Shown in pieces: positions 25,776 through 35,134 of a DNA stretch of 64,000 bases. The notes beneath the pieces are model-generated. The model saw only the letters and a program-made list of their open reading frames with translations, was not told the origin of the DNA and ran no database searches. The translations under genes and the position numbers were made by a program. The number at the start of each line of letters is the position of its first letter. The first letter of the stretch is position 1. The DNA is from CAVQZA01 sp963724805 (GTDB lineage: Bacteria > Actinomycetota > Thermoleophilia > Gaiellales > Gaiellaceae), in contig CAVRWA010000014.1 of NCBI GenBank assembly GCA_963724805.1, forward strand, positions 1,364,001 through 1,428,000, in the 5' to 3' direction.

Positions 25776-26897
25776 ATGGCGCAGCACGGTCAGGTACTGA
25801 GGCTGAGGACGCGGCGGGCGGATGGGAAGATGATGTGGGCCTACCGCTACCGCGTTCAGGGGCGCTGTTCGAGGCGGCCGCAGGTGGGCGGCTTCGCCAC
25901 GCGAGCTGAGGCGGAGCGGGCGCTTCGGCGGACGCTGGAGCGGCTTTGTCCCGGTGGGGCGATGACACTTGCTGAGTTGGTGGAGCTGTACCTGGGGTCG
26001 CACCAGGCGGCGCCGGCGACGATCGAGAAGTTGCGCTGGTTGTTGGCCAAGGCGACCCTCGCGTTCGGCGAGGTGCGGCTCGCGGATCTTCGGCCCGAGG
26101 ACATCTGCGCCTGGCGAGGCACCCTGCCGGAGGGCCATCGTTTTGAGGCGACGCAGGCGTTGCGGCAGGTGCTAAACGCCGCTGTCGCCTGGCAGCTGAT
26201 TGACGTCAATCCTGCGAGGCGTGGTGTTCCGAATCCGCTGCGGCGCTTCCCGGAGAAGCGCCCGTTCGAGTCGTGGGATCAGATCGGCGCCGTGGCCGAG
26301 CAACTTGGCCCTGTCACCGGCCCGATGGTCGTGTTCGGAGCGGCGACTGGGCTGCGGCCGGCCGAGCTCGCGGCGCTCGAGCAGCGAGACGTCGACCGCT
26401 CTGTCGAGGTCGTCTATGTCCGCCGACAGCTCGTGCGCGGTCAGGTTAAGCAAACGAAGACGCGGCGGAGCGTGCGCGCCGTGCCGCTGCAGTCGATCGC
26501 GCTGGAGGCGCTCGACCGGCTGCCCAGGCTCGAAAGCCCGCTGCTGTTTCCGGCGCCGCGCGGCGGTCACATCGACCTGCACAACTTCCGCGCCCGCGAG
26601 TGGCGGCCCGCGCAGCTCGCCGCCGGCGTCGAGCCGATCCGCCGGCCCTACGATCTGCGTCACACCTACGCCACCTTCGCGCTTCGCGCCGGGATCTCGA
26701 TCTTCGACCTCTCCCGGTTCATGGGCGCGAGCTTGGCGATGATCGACCGCCACTACGGCCACCTCGCCCGCGACGGCCGCGAGCATGCCGTCGCGCTCCT
26801 CGACACCTACGCGCGCGACTCCGCGGCGTGGACGCCGCGTGGACGTCGCAGCAGAGCGAGAAAACCCGCTCGGCGACAGCGCTCGGGCCATCACTGA
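25776..26897 (+). CDS. Tyrosine recombinase/integrase
   Basis: 373 aa. An N-terminal basic arm-binding-like domain (VLRLRTRRADGKMMWAYRYRV) and SAM-like core-binding domain (MTLAELVELYLGSHQAAPAT) precede the catalytic domain with Arg in GAATGLRPAELAAL, Lys in QTKTRRSVRAVPL, HxxR in YDLRHTYATFALRAG, and the Tyr nucleophile in MIDRHYGHL. It catalyses site-specific integration and excision. It lies 100 bp from a tRNA-Thr-like 3' fragment (26997-27040), the classical position of an integrase inside its element, so the element should extend to its left. Confidence 0.93.
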   Translation: MAQHGQVLRLRTRRADGKMMWAYRYRVQGRCSRRPQVGGFATRAEAERALRRTLERLCPGGAMTLAELVELYLGSHQAAPATIEKLRWLLAKATLAFGEVRLADLRPEDICAWRGTLPEGHRFEATQALRQVLNAAVAWQLIDVNPARRGVPNPLRRFPEKRPFESWDQIGAVAEQLGPVTGPMVVFGAATGLRPAELAALEQRDVDRSVEVVYVRRQLVRGQVKQTKTRRSVRAVPLQSIALEALDRLPRLESPLLFPAPRGGHIDLHNFRAREWRPAQLAAGVEPIRRPYDLRHTYATFALRAGISIFDLSRFMGASLAMIDRHYGHLARDGREHAVALLDTYARDSAAWTPRGRRSRARKPARRQRSGHH

Positions 26898-27305
26898 CAC
26901 ACCGACGTTCGGAGCGGTGGACGTTTCGTGGACGCCGCCGCCCCGAAACGTCGCTCGCCTGCCAACGAAAGGGGTCGCTTTGCAGGTGCTTCGCTGAAGC
27001 CCTCTGACGGACTCGAACCGTCGACCCCCTCCTTACCATGTGCTCGGGGTGGTGGGGCGGTAACCCGCTTGGTGGTGTAAACCCCGTTGTTTGCGGGGAA
27101 ATCAGCGGTTCCCTGACCCGGATCGGCCTCCTTCCCAAAGCTCGGTTTTTCGCGGGTTGGGCGCGCAGTGGGCGCGCTGTTGGCGCTGTCTGAGCGGTCA
27201 TTGAATTGGTGTTCTGGAGGGCTGTCGTGAACGTGGTCACGGGTGCCTTCAACGGTACGCCTGGCGCCGGTCGGATCGGGGCACTCCGTCGATTGGGGGC
27301 TGTTG
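26898..27305. other. Intergenic region with the right tRNA fragment
   Basis: No gene supported. It holds the tRNA-Thr-like fragment at 26997-27040 and a GC-rich region before the primase fragment. Confidence 0.5.
26997..27040 (-). other. tRNA-Thr(GGT)-like 3' fragment, putative right attachment site
   Basis: Minus strand: CATGGTAAGGAGG, variable loop, a perfect T stem GACGG/CCGTC around TTCGAGT, acceptor-like AGAGGGC. Same layout and orientation as 13106-13149. Upstream GAGCAC resembles the end of a D stem, but the 5' anticodon strand is absent, so it is not an intact tRNA. Confidence 0.6.
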
Positions 27306-28684
27306 ATGGAGCGGCCGAGCGCGCTGGAGGTCTACACCGAGGTGGTGTTGCCGGCGTTGCAGGAGCGGCTCGATTCGGCGTTGCCGGAGTTCGGCTGGCG
27401 CCGTGATAGGTGGGGCTGGGTCGCGACCGATCAGGAGTTCACCCACCGGGTGTTTGGTGTTCGTGCCGATCGGGTGGTCGCGCATGGTCCTGCGCCGCGC
27501 GGGTTCCTTGTCCATGGCGGTGGGTCGGTGTTGTGGACTGCGTATCTCAACGGTGGGGTTGTGCCGCGTGGGCCGGAGTTTGTGCGTACGGTGGAGGAGC
27601 TTGCCGGCGCGCGGGTCTCGACCCGGGCCTGCTGGAGCAGGCCCGGCCACGCGACCGCCGCTGCGAACTGCTGCAGGCGGTGTTCGCCCTCGCCGAGGCG
27701 GAACTCAGGGGCGAGCGCGGCGCGAAGGCGCGTGCCTACCTTGAGGGGCGTGGTTTCCCGCCCGGCGCGATCGAGCGTTGCGGGCTCGGTCTGTTCCCTG
27801 ACCGTCGCTCTCTGGCAGAGGCGCTTGAGCGGCAGGGGTACACGGCGGCGGAGGTGGGCGCTTCGGGGGTGTTGGCCGACTCGCGCTGGCCGGGCAGGAT
27901 CGTCGGCTGCTGGCGCGACGAACACGGCAACGCCCGCACGCTCTGGGCGCGAACGATCAGCCAAAGCCAGGAGGAGGGGAGCCGCTACCTCTACCTGCGC
28001 GGGGCTGCACGAGCCGGCTTGCCGCCCTATGGGCTTTCGACCGTGCTCGCCGGATCCCTCGATCGTCGCCGCGAGGTTGTGCTCGTGGAGGGCGTGATCG
28101 ATGTTCACGCCCTGCGAGCGCACGGGGTCGAGAACGTCTGCGCGCTCGGCGGCACCAGCATCCGGTCGGCCATGTTCGAGCAGCTCGTCAAGCTCGGCGT
28201 CGAGAAGGTCACACTCTGCCTCGACAACGACCAAGCGGGCCGAACCGCCACCGTGGGGGCAATTGAACAAGCGACACGCTCCGCCTCGAGCCCTGCGCTG
28301 TTTGTCGTCGACCCCGAACGGTTGGCGCCGGCGAAGGATCCCGACGCCTACGTGCGCGCCCACGGCGCGACCGCTTTTGCCCGGCTGCTTGGGTCGCGCA
28401 CCTGCGCGATCAGCTGGCGCGCGCTGGAGTTCACGCGCGTCCTCGACTCTGAATCCGACCAGGAGTCGCGGCGAGCGACACTCGCACGCGCCGGCGCCTG
28501 GCTCGGATCTCTCCCTCCCCGGCTTGCGCTCGAACAAGACGACGCCCTCCGAACAGTCGCAAGCCGCTGCGGCTACAGCGTCGAAGCCGTCGAGCGCGCA
28601 TTCCGCGCCCGCTACTGGCAACCACCCGAAAGACCCCAGACCCGCGACAGGCACAACGCGAAAGGGATCGTCCACGAACGCTGA
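27306..28684 (+). pseudogene. DnaG-like primase with TOPRIM domain, one frameshift
   Basis: The first frame (ATG 27306) covers a short N-terminal part (VYTEVVLPALQERLDSALPE ... FGVRADRVVAHG); the second (to 28684) covers DnaG-like core features: YLEGRGFPPGAIERCGLGLF, then VVLVEGVIDVHALRAHGVEN (TOPRIM Glu), ALGGTSI, and LCLDNDQAGR with the metal-binding DxD-like acidic pair. One base seems lost at 27603-27615. No CHC2 zinc finger is seen, as in many phage or element primases. Total about 455 aa. It lies just outside the right tRNA fragment and may belong to a second mobile element. Confidence 0.75.
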
Positions 28685-28760
28685 CACTCCCGGGGACTGA
28701 CTCCCGCCGTCGGTGTGACGAGCCGTAGTTCAAGGCGCCCAAGCCTTCGACGGAGCCTGG

Positions 28761-28811
28761 TGCCCTAAAGGGCAACCCCCTCCCTGGTTCGAATCCCAGC
28801 CCCGCCGCTCC
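28761..28811 (+). other. tRNA 3'-end-like fragment (Ser/Leu type), not an intact tRNA
   Basis: A variable-arm-like hairpin GCCC-TAAA-GGGC (28762-28773), then GGTTCGAATCC T loop (28786-28796) and an acceptor-like CCCCGCCG. The T stem needs an 8-nt loop or loss of one C to pair well, and no complementary GGCGGGG lies upstream. Either an attachment-site remnant or a tRNA damaged by indels. Confidence 0.4.
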
Positions 28812-28914
28812 TCGTCTTTCCGGTGGGGTCCCGGGCTGCGGCTTCGCTTTCGGCGGGACGGCGGGGTTATGGTCGGACTCGGGCTGCGGCGCTAACCGAG
28901 CAGGAGGTATCCCC

Positions 28915-29544
28915 ATGACGCCCACCCCGATCCCTCACGCGCTGATCGTCTCGCGTGTGCTCCGCCGCCCCGCCTTGCGCCGGGAGCTGATCGAGCATCC
29001 GCGTGCCACGCTCGAGCGCACCTTCGACGTGAAGCTGCCGCCCGACGTGAAGGTGATGGTCGTCGAGGACACGGCGACGAAGATCCACGTCGTCGTGCCC
29101 GGCCAGCCGGGCATGCGCGGTCCCGAGGAGGGGGTGATCGCCGAGGTGCTCAAGCGCTTCCGCACGGAGAAGGCGTTTCGGGAGTCGGTGGTGCGCGACC
29201 CCAAGGCCGTGATCCAGGCCGAGACGGGCGCCACCCTGCCCGCCGGGCTGGAGCTCACCGTCGTCGTCGAGACACCCGACCGTCGCGTGATCCAGCTCCC
29301 GCCCGAGAATCCGGAGGACGCTCTGACGCCTGCCAAGGCGCAGTCGCTGTACGGGGGCGGAGGCGGCGGGTACTACACGCTGCCCGAGGAGAGTCAGACG
29401 ATCGGAGGATGCTCCAACGTCGACACGGTGACGTGGAGCTGCTGCGAGAGCGATGTCAATGTGACGACGATTCTCGCTGGCAGCGACTGCTGCGGCGAGG
29501 TCGAGCCGCCCGTGCCCGACGGAGGCGGGGGCAACGGGCACTAG
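28915..29544 (+). CDS. RiPP precursor with two NHLP-type leader domains and a Cys-rich core
   Basis: 209 aa, ATG preceded by AGCAGGAGG. Two consecutive copies of the nitrile-hydratase-like leader peptide pattern are visible: residues about 8-62 (RRELIEHPRATLERTFDVKL, then PPDVKVMVVEDTATKIHVVVP) and about 70-127 (AFRESVVRDPKAVIQAETGA, then LPAGLELTVVVETPDRRVIQLPP). The hydrophobic-DP-x-A-L/V-x2-E core of the family is present in the second copy and slightly changed in the first. After LYGGGGGGYYTLPEESQ comes a core region with five Cys (IGGCSN, WSCCES, GSDCCGE) and about ten Ser/Thr, ending in a Gly-rich tail. Followed one base later by an unknown gene and then LanM. A lanthipeptide with up to five rings is predicted; the cleavage point is not certain. 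Confidence 0.85.
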   Translation: MTPTPIPHALIVSRVLRRPALRRELIEHPRATLERTFDVKLPPDVKVMVVEDTATKIHVVVPGQPGMRGPEEGVIAEVLKRFRTEKAFRESVVRDPKAVIQAETGATLPAGLELTVVVETPDRRVIQLPPENPEDALTPAKAQSLYGGGGGGYYTLPEESQTIGGCSNVDTVTWSCCESDVNVTTILAGSDCCGEVEPPVPDGGGGNGH

Positions 29545-29545
29545 C

Positions 29546-30580
29546 GTGCCGCCGGTCCGCGAGGCGCCGAGCGTCGCCGACTACCTCCTCGCGGTCGCGC
29601 CGGCGCTCCCCGACTCGCTCGTTCCTGCGCCCGCGCTCGCACGCGTCGTGGAAACCGCACGGCGACTGCCGCCGTGCACGGTGGCGGCGTTCGAGCGTCC
29701 GCTTGGCGGCGGCGAGACGCCGGTCGACTTCTCCGTGTACGTGCCCCGCGCCGAGCAGGCGTTCCACGTGCTCGCATCCGGGACCGGCCGACCGGGCATG
29801 CTGCTAGCCGCCGCGCGCGAGGGCGGCCCGCTCGCGGAGGCGGCCGACCACTTCTGGCTCGAGTTCGACAGCGGCTCTCGGGGAGGGACGGAGGCGAACG
29901 TCTTCTTCTCCCCCGCGGCCGATCGTGTCGGCGAGTGCGTCTCCGTGGTCGTCGCAGCGCTCACCGCGCGTCCGCTCGACAAGGGACTGGCGCTCGCGCT
30001 CGACCGCTACGCGGCCGCTGTCGCGCCCGGTCGGATCTTCCAGGTCGGCGTGATGCTGGCGCGGCCGGAGACGGGGCTGCGGACTCTGCACGTCGCGGCT
30101 GGGGCCTACGGCAGCTTCGGCGCGCGCTGCCGGGCGTTCGAATGGCCCGGCGACCCGGAGATCCTGATGGCCGCCTACCTGCCGGTCCGCCACGGCTTCC
30201 CGGAGGTCTCGGTGGCCGTGGATCTCGGACCGCGCGGCATCGGCCGTCGTGTGGGGCTCGAGCTTCCGCGATACGTCCCGGGCGAGTGCCGCGCAGCGGC
30301 GCGCCTGGACAGCGGCTCTGGAGAGCCTCGAGGCGGCCGGCTACTGCACCGCCGAGGAGCGGCACGACGCTGCTGTCGTGGATCGGCCGCTCGCTGCCGG
30401 GCGACGGGGCCGTGGCCGCGGAGCCTCCGAAGGGACGTCGGCGTCGTCGTGGGCTGGGCGCAGCCGTGCTTCGAGCGCGCGATCCACCACGTCAAGCTGA
30501 TCGTCGAGGACGATCGGTTTGTCGGCGCGAAGGCCTACTTCGGTCTCGTGCAGGGCTGGGCGCCCCAGGGCGCCGGGTGA
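29546..30580 (+). CDS. Unrecognised RiPP-cluster protein (probable frameshift near its C-terminus)
   Basis: About 344 aa, GTG start one base after the precursor stop and GTGA overlap with lanM, so it is translationally tied to both. I do not recognise the family. No signal peptide or membrane segments. Visible features: ADYLLAVAPALPDSLVPAPA at the start, FWLEFDSG with a following VFFSP, ALDRYAAAVAPGRIFQVGVM, and a C-terminal HHVKLIVEDDRFVGAKAYFG. Between about 30290 and 30440 the reading frame looks shifted: the alternative frame gives a more natural AALESLEAAGYCTAEERH. A precursor-binding partner, an accessory modification enzyme or an export factor are all possible. Confidence 0.65.
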   Translation: MPPVREAPSVADYLLAVAPALPDSLVPAPALARVVETARRLPPCTVAAFERPLGGGETPVDFSVYVPRAEQAFHVLASGTGRPGMLLAAAREGGPLAEAADHFWLEFDSGSRGGTEANVFFSPAADRVGECVSVVVAALTARPLDKGLALALDRYAAAVAPGRIFQVGVMLARPETGLRTLHVAAGAYGSFGARCRAFEWPGDPEILMAAYLPVRHGFPEVSVAVDLGPRGIGRRVGLELPRYVPGECRAAARLDSGSGEPRGGRLLHRRGAARRCCRGSAARCRATGPWPRSLRRDVGVVVGWAQPCFERAIHHVKLIVEDDRFVGAKAYFGLVQGWAPQGAG

Positions 30581-33500
30581 GCGAGCAGGCCTGGATCGCG
30601 GAGGTCGCCGCGACGGGGCCGCCTCGTTGTGGGAGCGGCTCTCGGCGCGGGGCACGGCCCGGGTCGGGACCGCGACGAGGCTGGGCGACGAGCGGTGGGC
30701 GCAGCTGGGTCGGGGCGGTAGGCGCAGGCAGATCCGGCACGTCTGGACGCGCCGGCTCGCCTGGGACGGCCTGCGACCGCGCGACGTGCGGCCGCTGCTC
30801 GGCCCCGTGCGGCTGCCTGCGGCTCCGCCCGCTGGTCGCCGGCTTCGCTTCCCGCGCTACTGCGTCGGGCCCGGGCCGCCGGGATCGTCGGTGCCCATCC
30901 GGCGGCCCGTTCGTCGGAGCCCCTTCCGTTCGAGGCCGTGTGGCTGCCCGTGGTCGTTGTCGAGAGCGCGCGGTTGCGGCGCGCCGCTGCCGCACGGGCC
31001 GCTCGGGCCCCGACGCCTGGGCCGCGCTCGAGCGGAGCCTGCTGCGCAACCTCTGCCATGCGGGTGCGGCCGTGCTCTCGCGCGAGCGGCGGATCCAGCG
31101 CGAGACGACGGACAGCACGCTCGCGCGCCTGGTCGCCGCGCCGGACGAGGCGCGCGCTGAGGCGGCGCTCGCCCGCGACCTCGTCGACCGAGGGCTGTAC
31201 GACCTGCTGCGCGACTACCCCGGCCTGGCGCGCCTCGTGTGCACGCTCATCGCGCAGTGGAGACGCCAGGCGGGCCGGCTCGCTGGCACGCCTGCGCGAG
31301 GACGCAGAGCTGGTGGCCGAACGGCTCCGGCGCCGAGCTCGGGCGCGTGGACGGCCTGAGCACGGACCTCTCCGACCGTCACGACCGCGGTGCCACGGTG
31401 ATGCGGCTCGTGAACGCCGACGGAGCATCCGTGATCTACAAGCCCCGCGACGCCGGGCTGGAGGTCGCGTTCGCGACGCTCCTCGACGAGCTGGGGAGCG
31501 AGATGGCGTTGCCGCCGCGCGCGCCGACGATCGCGCCGCGTCGCGGGTACTACTGGATGGAGGATGCGCGGCCGGCCGCGCTCGCAGATGCCGCCGCTGC
31601 GAGCCCGGTACTACCGCCGCGCCGGCGGGCTGCTCGCGCTCCTCCATCTTCTTCACGGCAGCGACGCGCATCTCGAGAACGTCGTCGCTGCCGGCGAGCA
31701 TCCCGTGCTCGTGGACGCGGAGACGCTCCTCGCGCCGGAGCGGGCCGGGGCGCCGCCGACGGCGGGCGGAGCCGCGACGCGCGCCGGATGGAACCGGCTC
31801 GACGCGTCAGGTGCTGCGAATCGGGGCTGCTGCCCGCTGGGTGCCCGACGGAGCCGGAGGGTACGACAGCGGCGGGCTCGGGCCGACGTGGGCGCAGCGG
31901 GCGGCGTCCGGGCCGTGCGCTGGCGGGCCGACGAGAGGGGGTCACCCGTCGCTCCAAGTGGACCGACGCGGACCTCGAGCCCGGCAGGCAATGTGCCGCG
32001 ACGGGACGGCCTCGCCGACGGCGCCGAGGAGCACGTGGACGACTGATCGCCGGCTTCCTCGAGGTCGGGCGCGCGCTCCGGCGACGCAGCGCCGGCGAGC
32101 GCCGCGCGCTGGCGGCACGCTTCGCCGGGTGTAGGGCACGCGTCCTGCCCCGGGCGACGGCCACGTACGGAGGCGGCGCTGCTCGCGTCGGTGGAGCGCC
32201 GCCGCGCCGTGGCCGGCGGCGGCGTCCGGAGCGTCACCCTCGACGGCCTGCACGGGCCGCTCGACGGCCGAAGCCGGATCCCCCGCCCGCGATGGCCGCT
32301 CGCGCGGGCGGAGCGAACCGCCCTCGAGCAGCCTCGACGTGCCGCGGATCACGGTGCCGGTCGACCGGATCCCGTCGTCGGCTCCGATAGCGCTCTGGAC
32401 GAGCATCCGGGCTCGACGTCGTCCGGTCGCGCCTGACCGCGCTCGAGCTCGCTGGACGCGGAGGTGCCGCTGATCGAGGCGGCCTTCTACGCCCGGGTCG
32501 CGTCCGGCGTCGAGGACGACCAGACCCGGTGGCGCGCGACTCGTCCGGCGCCGGCGTCGACGAGCCCGACGAGCCGGCGGACGGCGCCGCGCCGATGGAC
32601 GCGGCGGCGGCGGTCGGAGGAGGCAGAGCGGATCGCAGTCCCTCCTCCTCGAGGCGTCGGGATACGCGGAGGCGACGGATCGCTCACATGGCTGACGCCG
32701 GTGGTGGTCCATCAGTGCGCGAGGCTTCGGCATCCAGCCCGGTGGGCGCCCGTCTCTACGACGGGGCCGCAGGCATCGGGCTCTTCTTCGGCGCCCTGGC
32801 CCACGTCACCGGCGTCGGCCGCGGCACGCCGAGGCAGCCCGCGCCGCCGTACGCGAGATCGTCGACGACCCGGCCGCGGCGGTGGCCGGGCTGCCGCCCG
32901 GAGGGATCACCGGAGCGGCGCGTCGATGGTGTGGGCGCTCGTGCAGCTCGCCGCATGCCCTCGACGAGCCCGACGCTTCGTGTTGAGAGCGCGTACGGCG
33001 TCGGCGCCGCGCTCACCGCCCGAGCGGATCGCCGAGGATCGAGCGTTCGACCTCTCGGCGGGCAACGCCGGAGCGCTGCTCGCGTTCCTCTGCCTCTATG
33101 ACGACGACCGGCGAGGAGGAGTGGCTCAGAGCGCGCCCGCACGTGCGGCGGCCTGCTCCTCTCGAACCGCACGGATAGCCCGGCCGCCTGGCCGCGGGCC
33201 GAGGGGCCGCCGCTCACGGGGCTGTCGCACGGCATGGCCGGCATCGCACACGCGCTGCTCTCACTCGGCTCCCGGACCGGGGACGATCACGTTACGCCGA
33301 CGCGGCGCGGGAGGCGCTGCGCTACGAGCGCCTTCGCTTCCTGCCTGCGGTCGGCAACTGGGAAGACCTGCGCCCGGGCGGGCCGTCGCGGGGGCCGAAG
33401 GTCATGCACGGGTGGTGCAATGGCGCTCCCGGAATCGGCCTGGCCCGGTTGCCCTGGCAGAGCCCTCGACGAGCAGGCGGCGGCCGACCTCGAGGTGGCC

Positions 33501-33810
33501 GATCGCGACAACGCGGCGGCACGCGTCGGGCGCGCAGGACCATCTCTGCTGCGGGACGCTCGGGACGGGTCGAGTTGCTGCTCCGCGCGGGCATCGTCCT
33601 AGAGCGCCCCGCGCTGGTGGACGAAGCACGCGCGGCCACCGGAGCGGTCGTGGCGCACGCCCGGAGCCGCGGCCGCTATCGCTTCTCGTCGCCCGAAGCT
33701 GCCGCCGGTCGACGGTCCCCGGGGTGTTCCGCGGCCTCGCCGGCGCTGGGCTCCAGCTCCTCAGGATCGCCGAGCCGGACCGGGTGGCGTCGCCGCTTCT
33801 CCTGGACTGA
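30577..33810 (+). pseudogene. lanM: Class II lanthipeptide synthetase LanM (CCG type), many indels
   Basis: About 1,075 codons spread over three frames. Dehydratase domain (DUF4135): LLRNLCHAGAAVLSRERR, LSTDLSDRHDRGATVMRL, VIYKPRDAGLEVAF, GYYWMEDAR, and RAGGLLALLHLLHGSDAHLE followed by NVVAAGEHPVLVDAETLL with its kinase-like catalytic residues. Cyclase domain (LanC): GARLYDGAAGIGLFFGALAH, GLSHGMAGIAHALLSL (partly shifted), HGWCNGAPGIGLAR with zinc Cys (33416), and DHLCCGTLG (33538), then VFRGLAGAGLQLLRIAEPDR and the stop. The third zinc ligand is Cys (CCG) rather than His (CHG). Reading needs a dozen or more single-base corrections, yet every motif survives, which suggests sequence errors. 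Starts with GTG overlapping the previous stop. Confidence 0.85.
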
Positions 33811-34168
33811 TCCGACGCTAGCCGGGCACTTGCGTGAGGACAGGATCCCCGCCACGTAAGACGGGCGTGACCACCGACGCGGCTTCGAAAACGACCTGTG
33901 GGGTGCGTAAATTCGGCTTCGCGTGCAAATCGATGCGTTGCGCACGACGGACACGCATTTTGGCACCCGACACGCCAACCTCGTTCTGCCAGCCTCTTTC
34001 TAGTTTCACGGGCGCGCGCGACTCCCAGATCGTCTCGCGTCCTGCGTTCTGCGTAACTGCGCGGGATGAGAGACCGCAAGCCGTGCGCGATCACTGCCCA
34101 CTGGAATCTGGAATATCCGGCACCCACGGGCGGCGATAGCGATCTCTCGAGGAGTCAGGCGTGCGGAA
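33811..34168. other. Intergenic region after lanM
   Basis: No gene supported. Only short inverted repeats; no exporter or protease gene for the RiPP is seen here. Confidence 0.45.
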
Positions 34169-35125
34169 TCAGCGTCGATAGTGCGCGAGCAGGCAGAGCA
34201 GTTCCCAAGCGAGGTTGGCGCCTGCGAGCGCGGTAATGCCGGCGACGTCATAAGGCGGCGAGACCTCCACCACGTCGCCTGCGGCGATGCCCGAAGCGAG
34301 CTCGGTCAGGCCGCGGAGGAAGGCAAGCAACTCCCGGGTGGTCATGCCTCCGACCTCGGGGGTCCCGGTACCCGGTGCGAAGGCTGGGTCGAGGACGTCG
34401 ATATCGAGTGTCACGTAGGTGGGTAGCCGGCAATGCTGGTGGGCGAGCGCGAGCGCGCCGTCAGTTCCCGCGTCGTCTAGTTCGCGTGCGAGCAGCGTCT
34501 TGAATCCGAGGTCGCTGTTGTCGCGGTAGTCGCCGCCGGAGTAGAGGCCGCCGCGGAGGCCGATCTGCACCGATTGCTGCGGGTCGATCAGCTTCTCCTC
34601 GACGGCGCGGCGGAAGATCGTTCCGTTGGTCAGCTTGTGTCCACCGAAGTAGGTGTCCCAGGTATCGGTGTGGGAGTCGAGCTGCAGCAACGAGAGGGTC
34701 CCGTGGCTCGCGGCCGCGGCGCGGAGCAGGGGCAGTGCGACGGAGTGGTCGCCCCCGAGCCCGATCACGATCGCGCCTCGCTCATGTAGGTCGCGCGCGT
34801 GCCGTTCGATGGTGGCGTGCGCGGCGGCGATGTCAATTGGGCTGGCCGGCGCGTCTCCCGCGTCGACGACCTGCATGTCGTCGAAGGGGAAGACGTCGTG
34901 CGGCTCGCTGTAGGGCTTGAGCAGGAGTGAGGCCTCGCGGATCGCGGCGGGGCCGTATCGGGAGCCGGTGCGGAATGTCGAGCCAAGGTCGAGCGGGGCG
35001 CCAAGAATAGCGGCGTCCGCGGCTTCGACGTCCTCGAGCCGTGGCAATCGTGCAAAGGTACGGAGGCCGACGTACCGTGGCACGTTCTGGGCATCAACCT
35101 GTCCGATGTGCTGCGAGGGCTGCAT
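34169..35125 (-). CDS. Agmatinase/guanidinobutyrase-family ureohydrolase
   Basis: 318 aa manganese enzyme releasing urea from a guanidino substrate. Metal-binding motifs are complete: GGDHSV near residue 123, LDSHTDTWD near 148, and DIDVLDPAFAPGTGTPEVGG near 230. The intact, uninterrupted frame contrasts with the neighbours. ATG with AGGAG upstream. It follows a fragment of an epimerase by nine bases. Most members act on agmatine or guanidinobutyrate; arginase activity cannot be ruled out. Not evidently linked to the RiPP cluster, since the peptide core has no Arg. Confidence 0.9.
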   Translation of the reverse strand: MQPSQHIGQVDAQNVPRYVGLRTFARLPRLEDVEAADAAILGAPLDLGSTFRTGSRYGPAAIREASLLLKPYSEPHDVFPFDDMQVVDAGDAPASPIDIAAAHATIERHARDLHERGAIVIGLGGDHSVALPLLRAAAASHGTLSLLQLDSHTDTWDTYFGGHKLTNGTIFRRAVEEKLIDPQQSVQIGLRGGLYSGGDYRDNSDLGFKTLLARELDDAGTDGALALAHQHCRLPTYVTLDIDVLDPAFAPGTGTPEVGGMTTRELLAFLRGLTELASGIAAGDVVEVSPPYDVAGITALAGANLAWELLCLLAHYRR

Positions 35126-35134
35126 CTGCTTCTC

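Noticed and set aside
28761..28811. An intact tRNA-Ser or tRNA-Leu, or the 3' end of tmRNA
   Set aside because: No complementary 5' acceptor strand or D arm upstream, and the T stem pairs poorly without removing a base; kept only as a fragment.
34169..35125. The ureohydrolase as a peptide arginase of the RiPP cluster (as in landornamide-type pathways)
   Set aside because: The predicted core has no Arg, the gene is on the other strand 360 bp beyond LanM, and its motifs are those of standard agmatinases.
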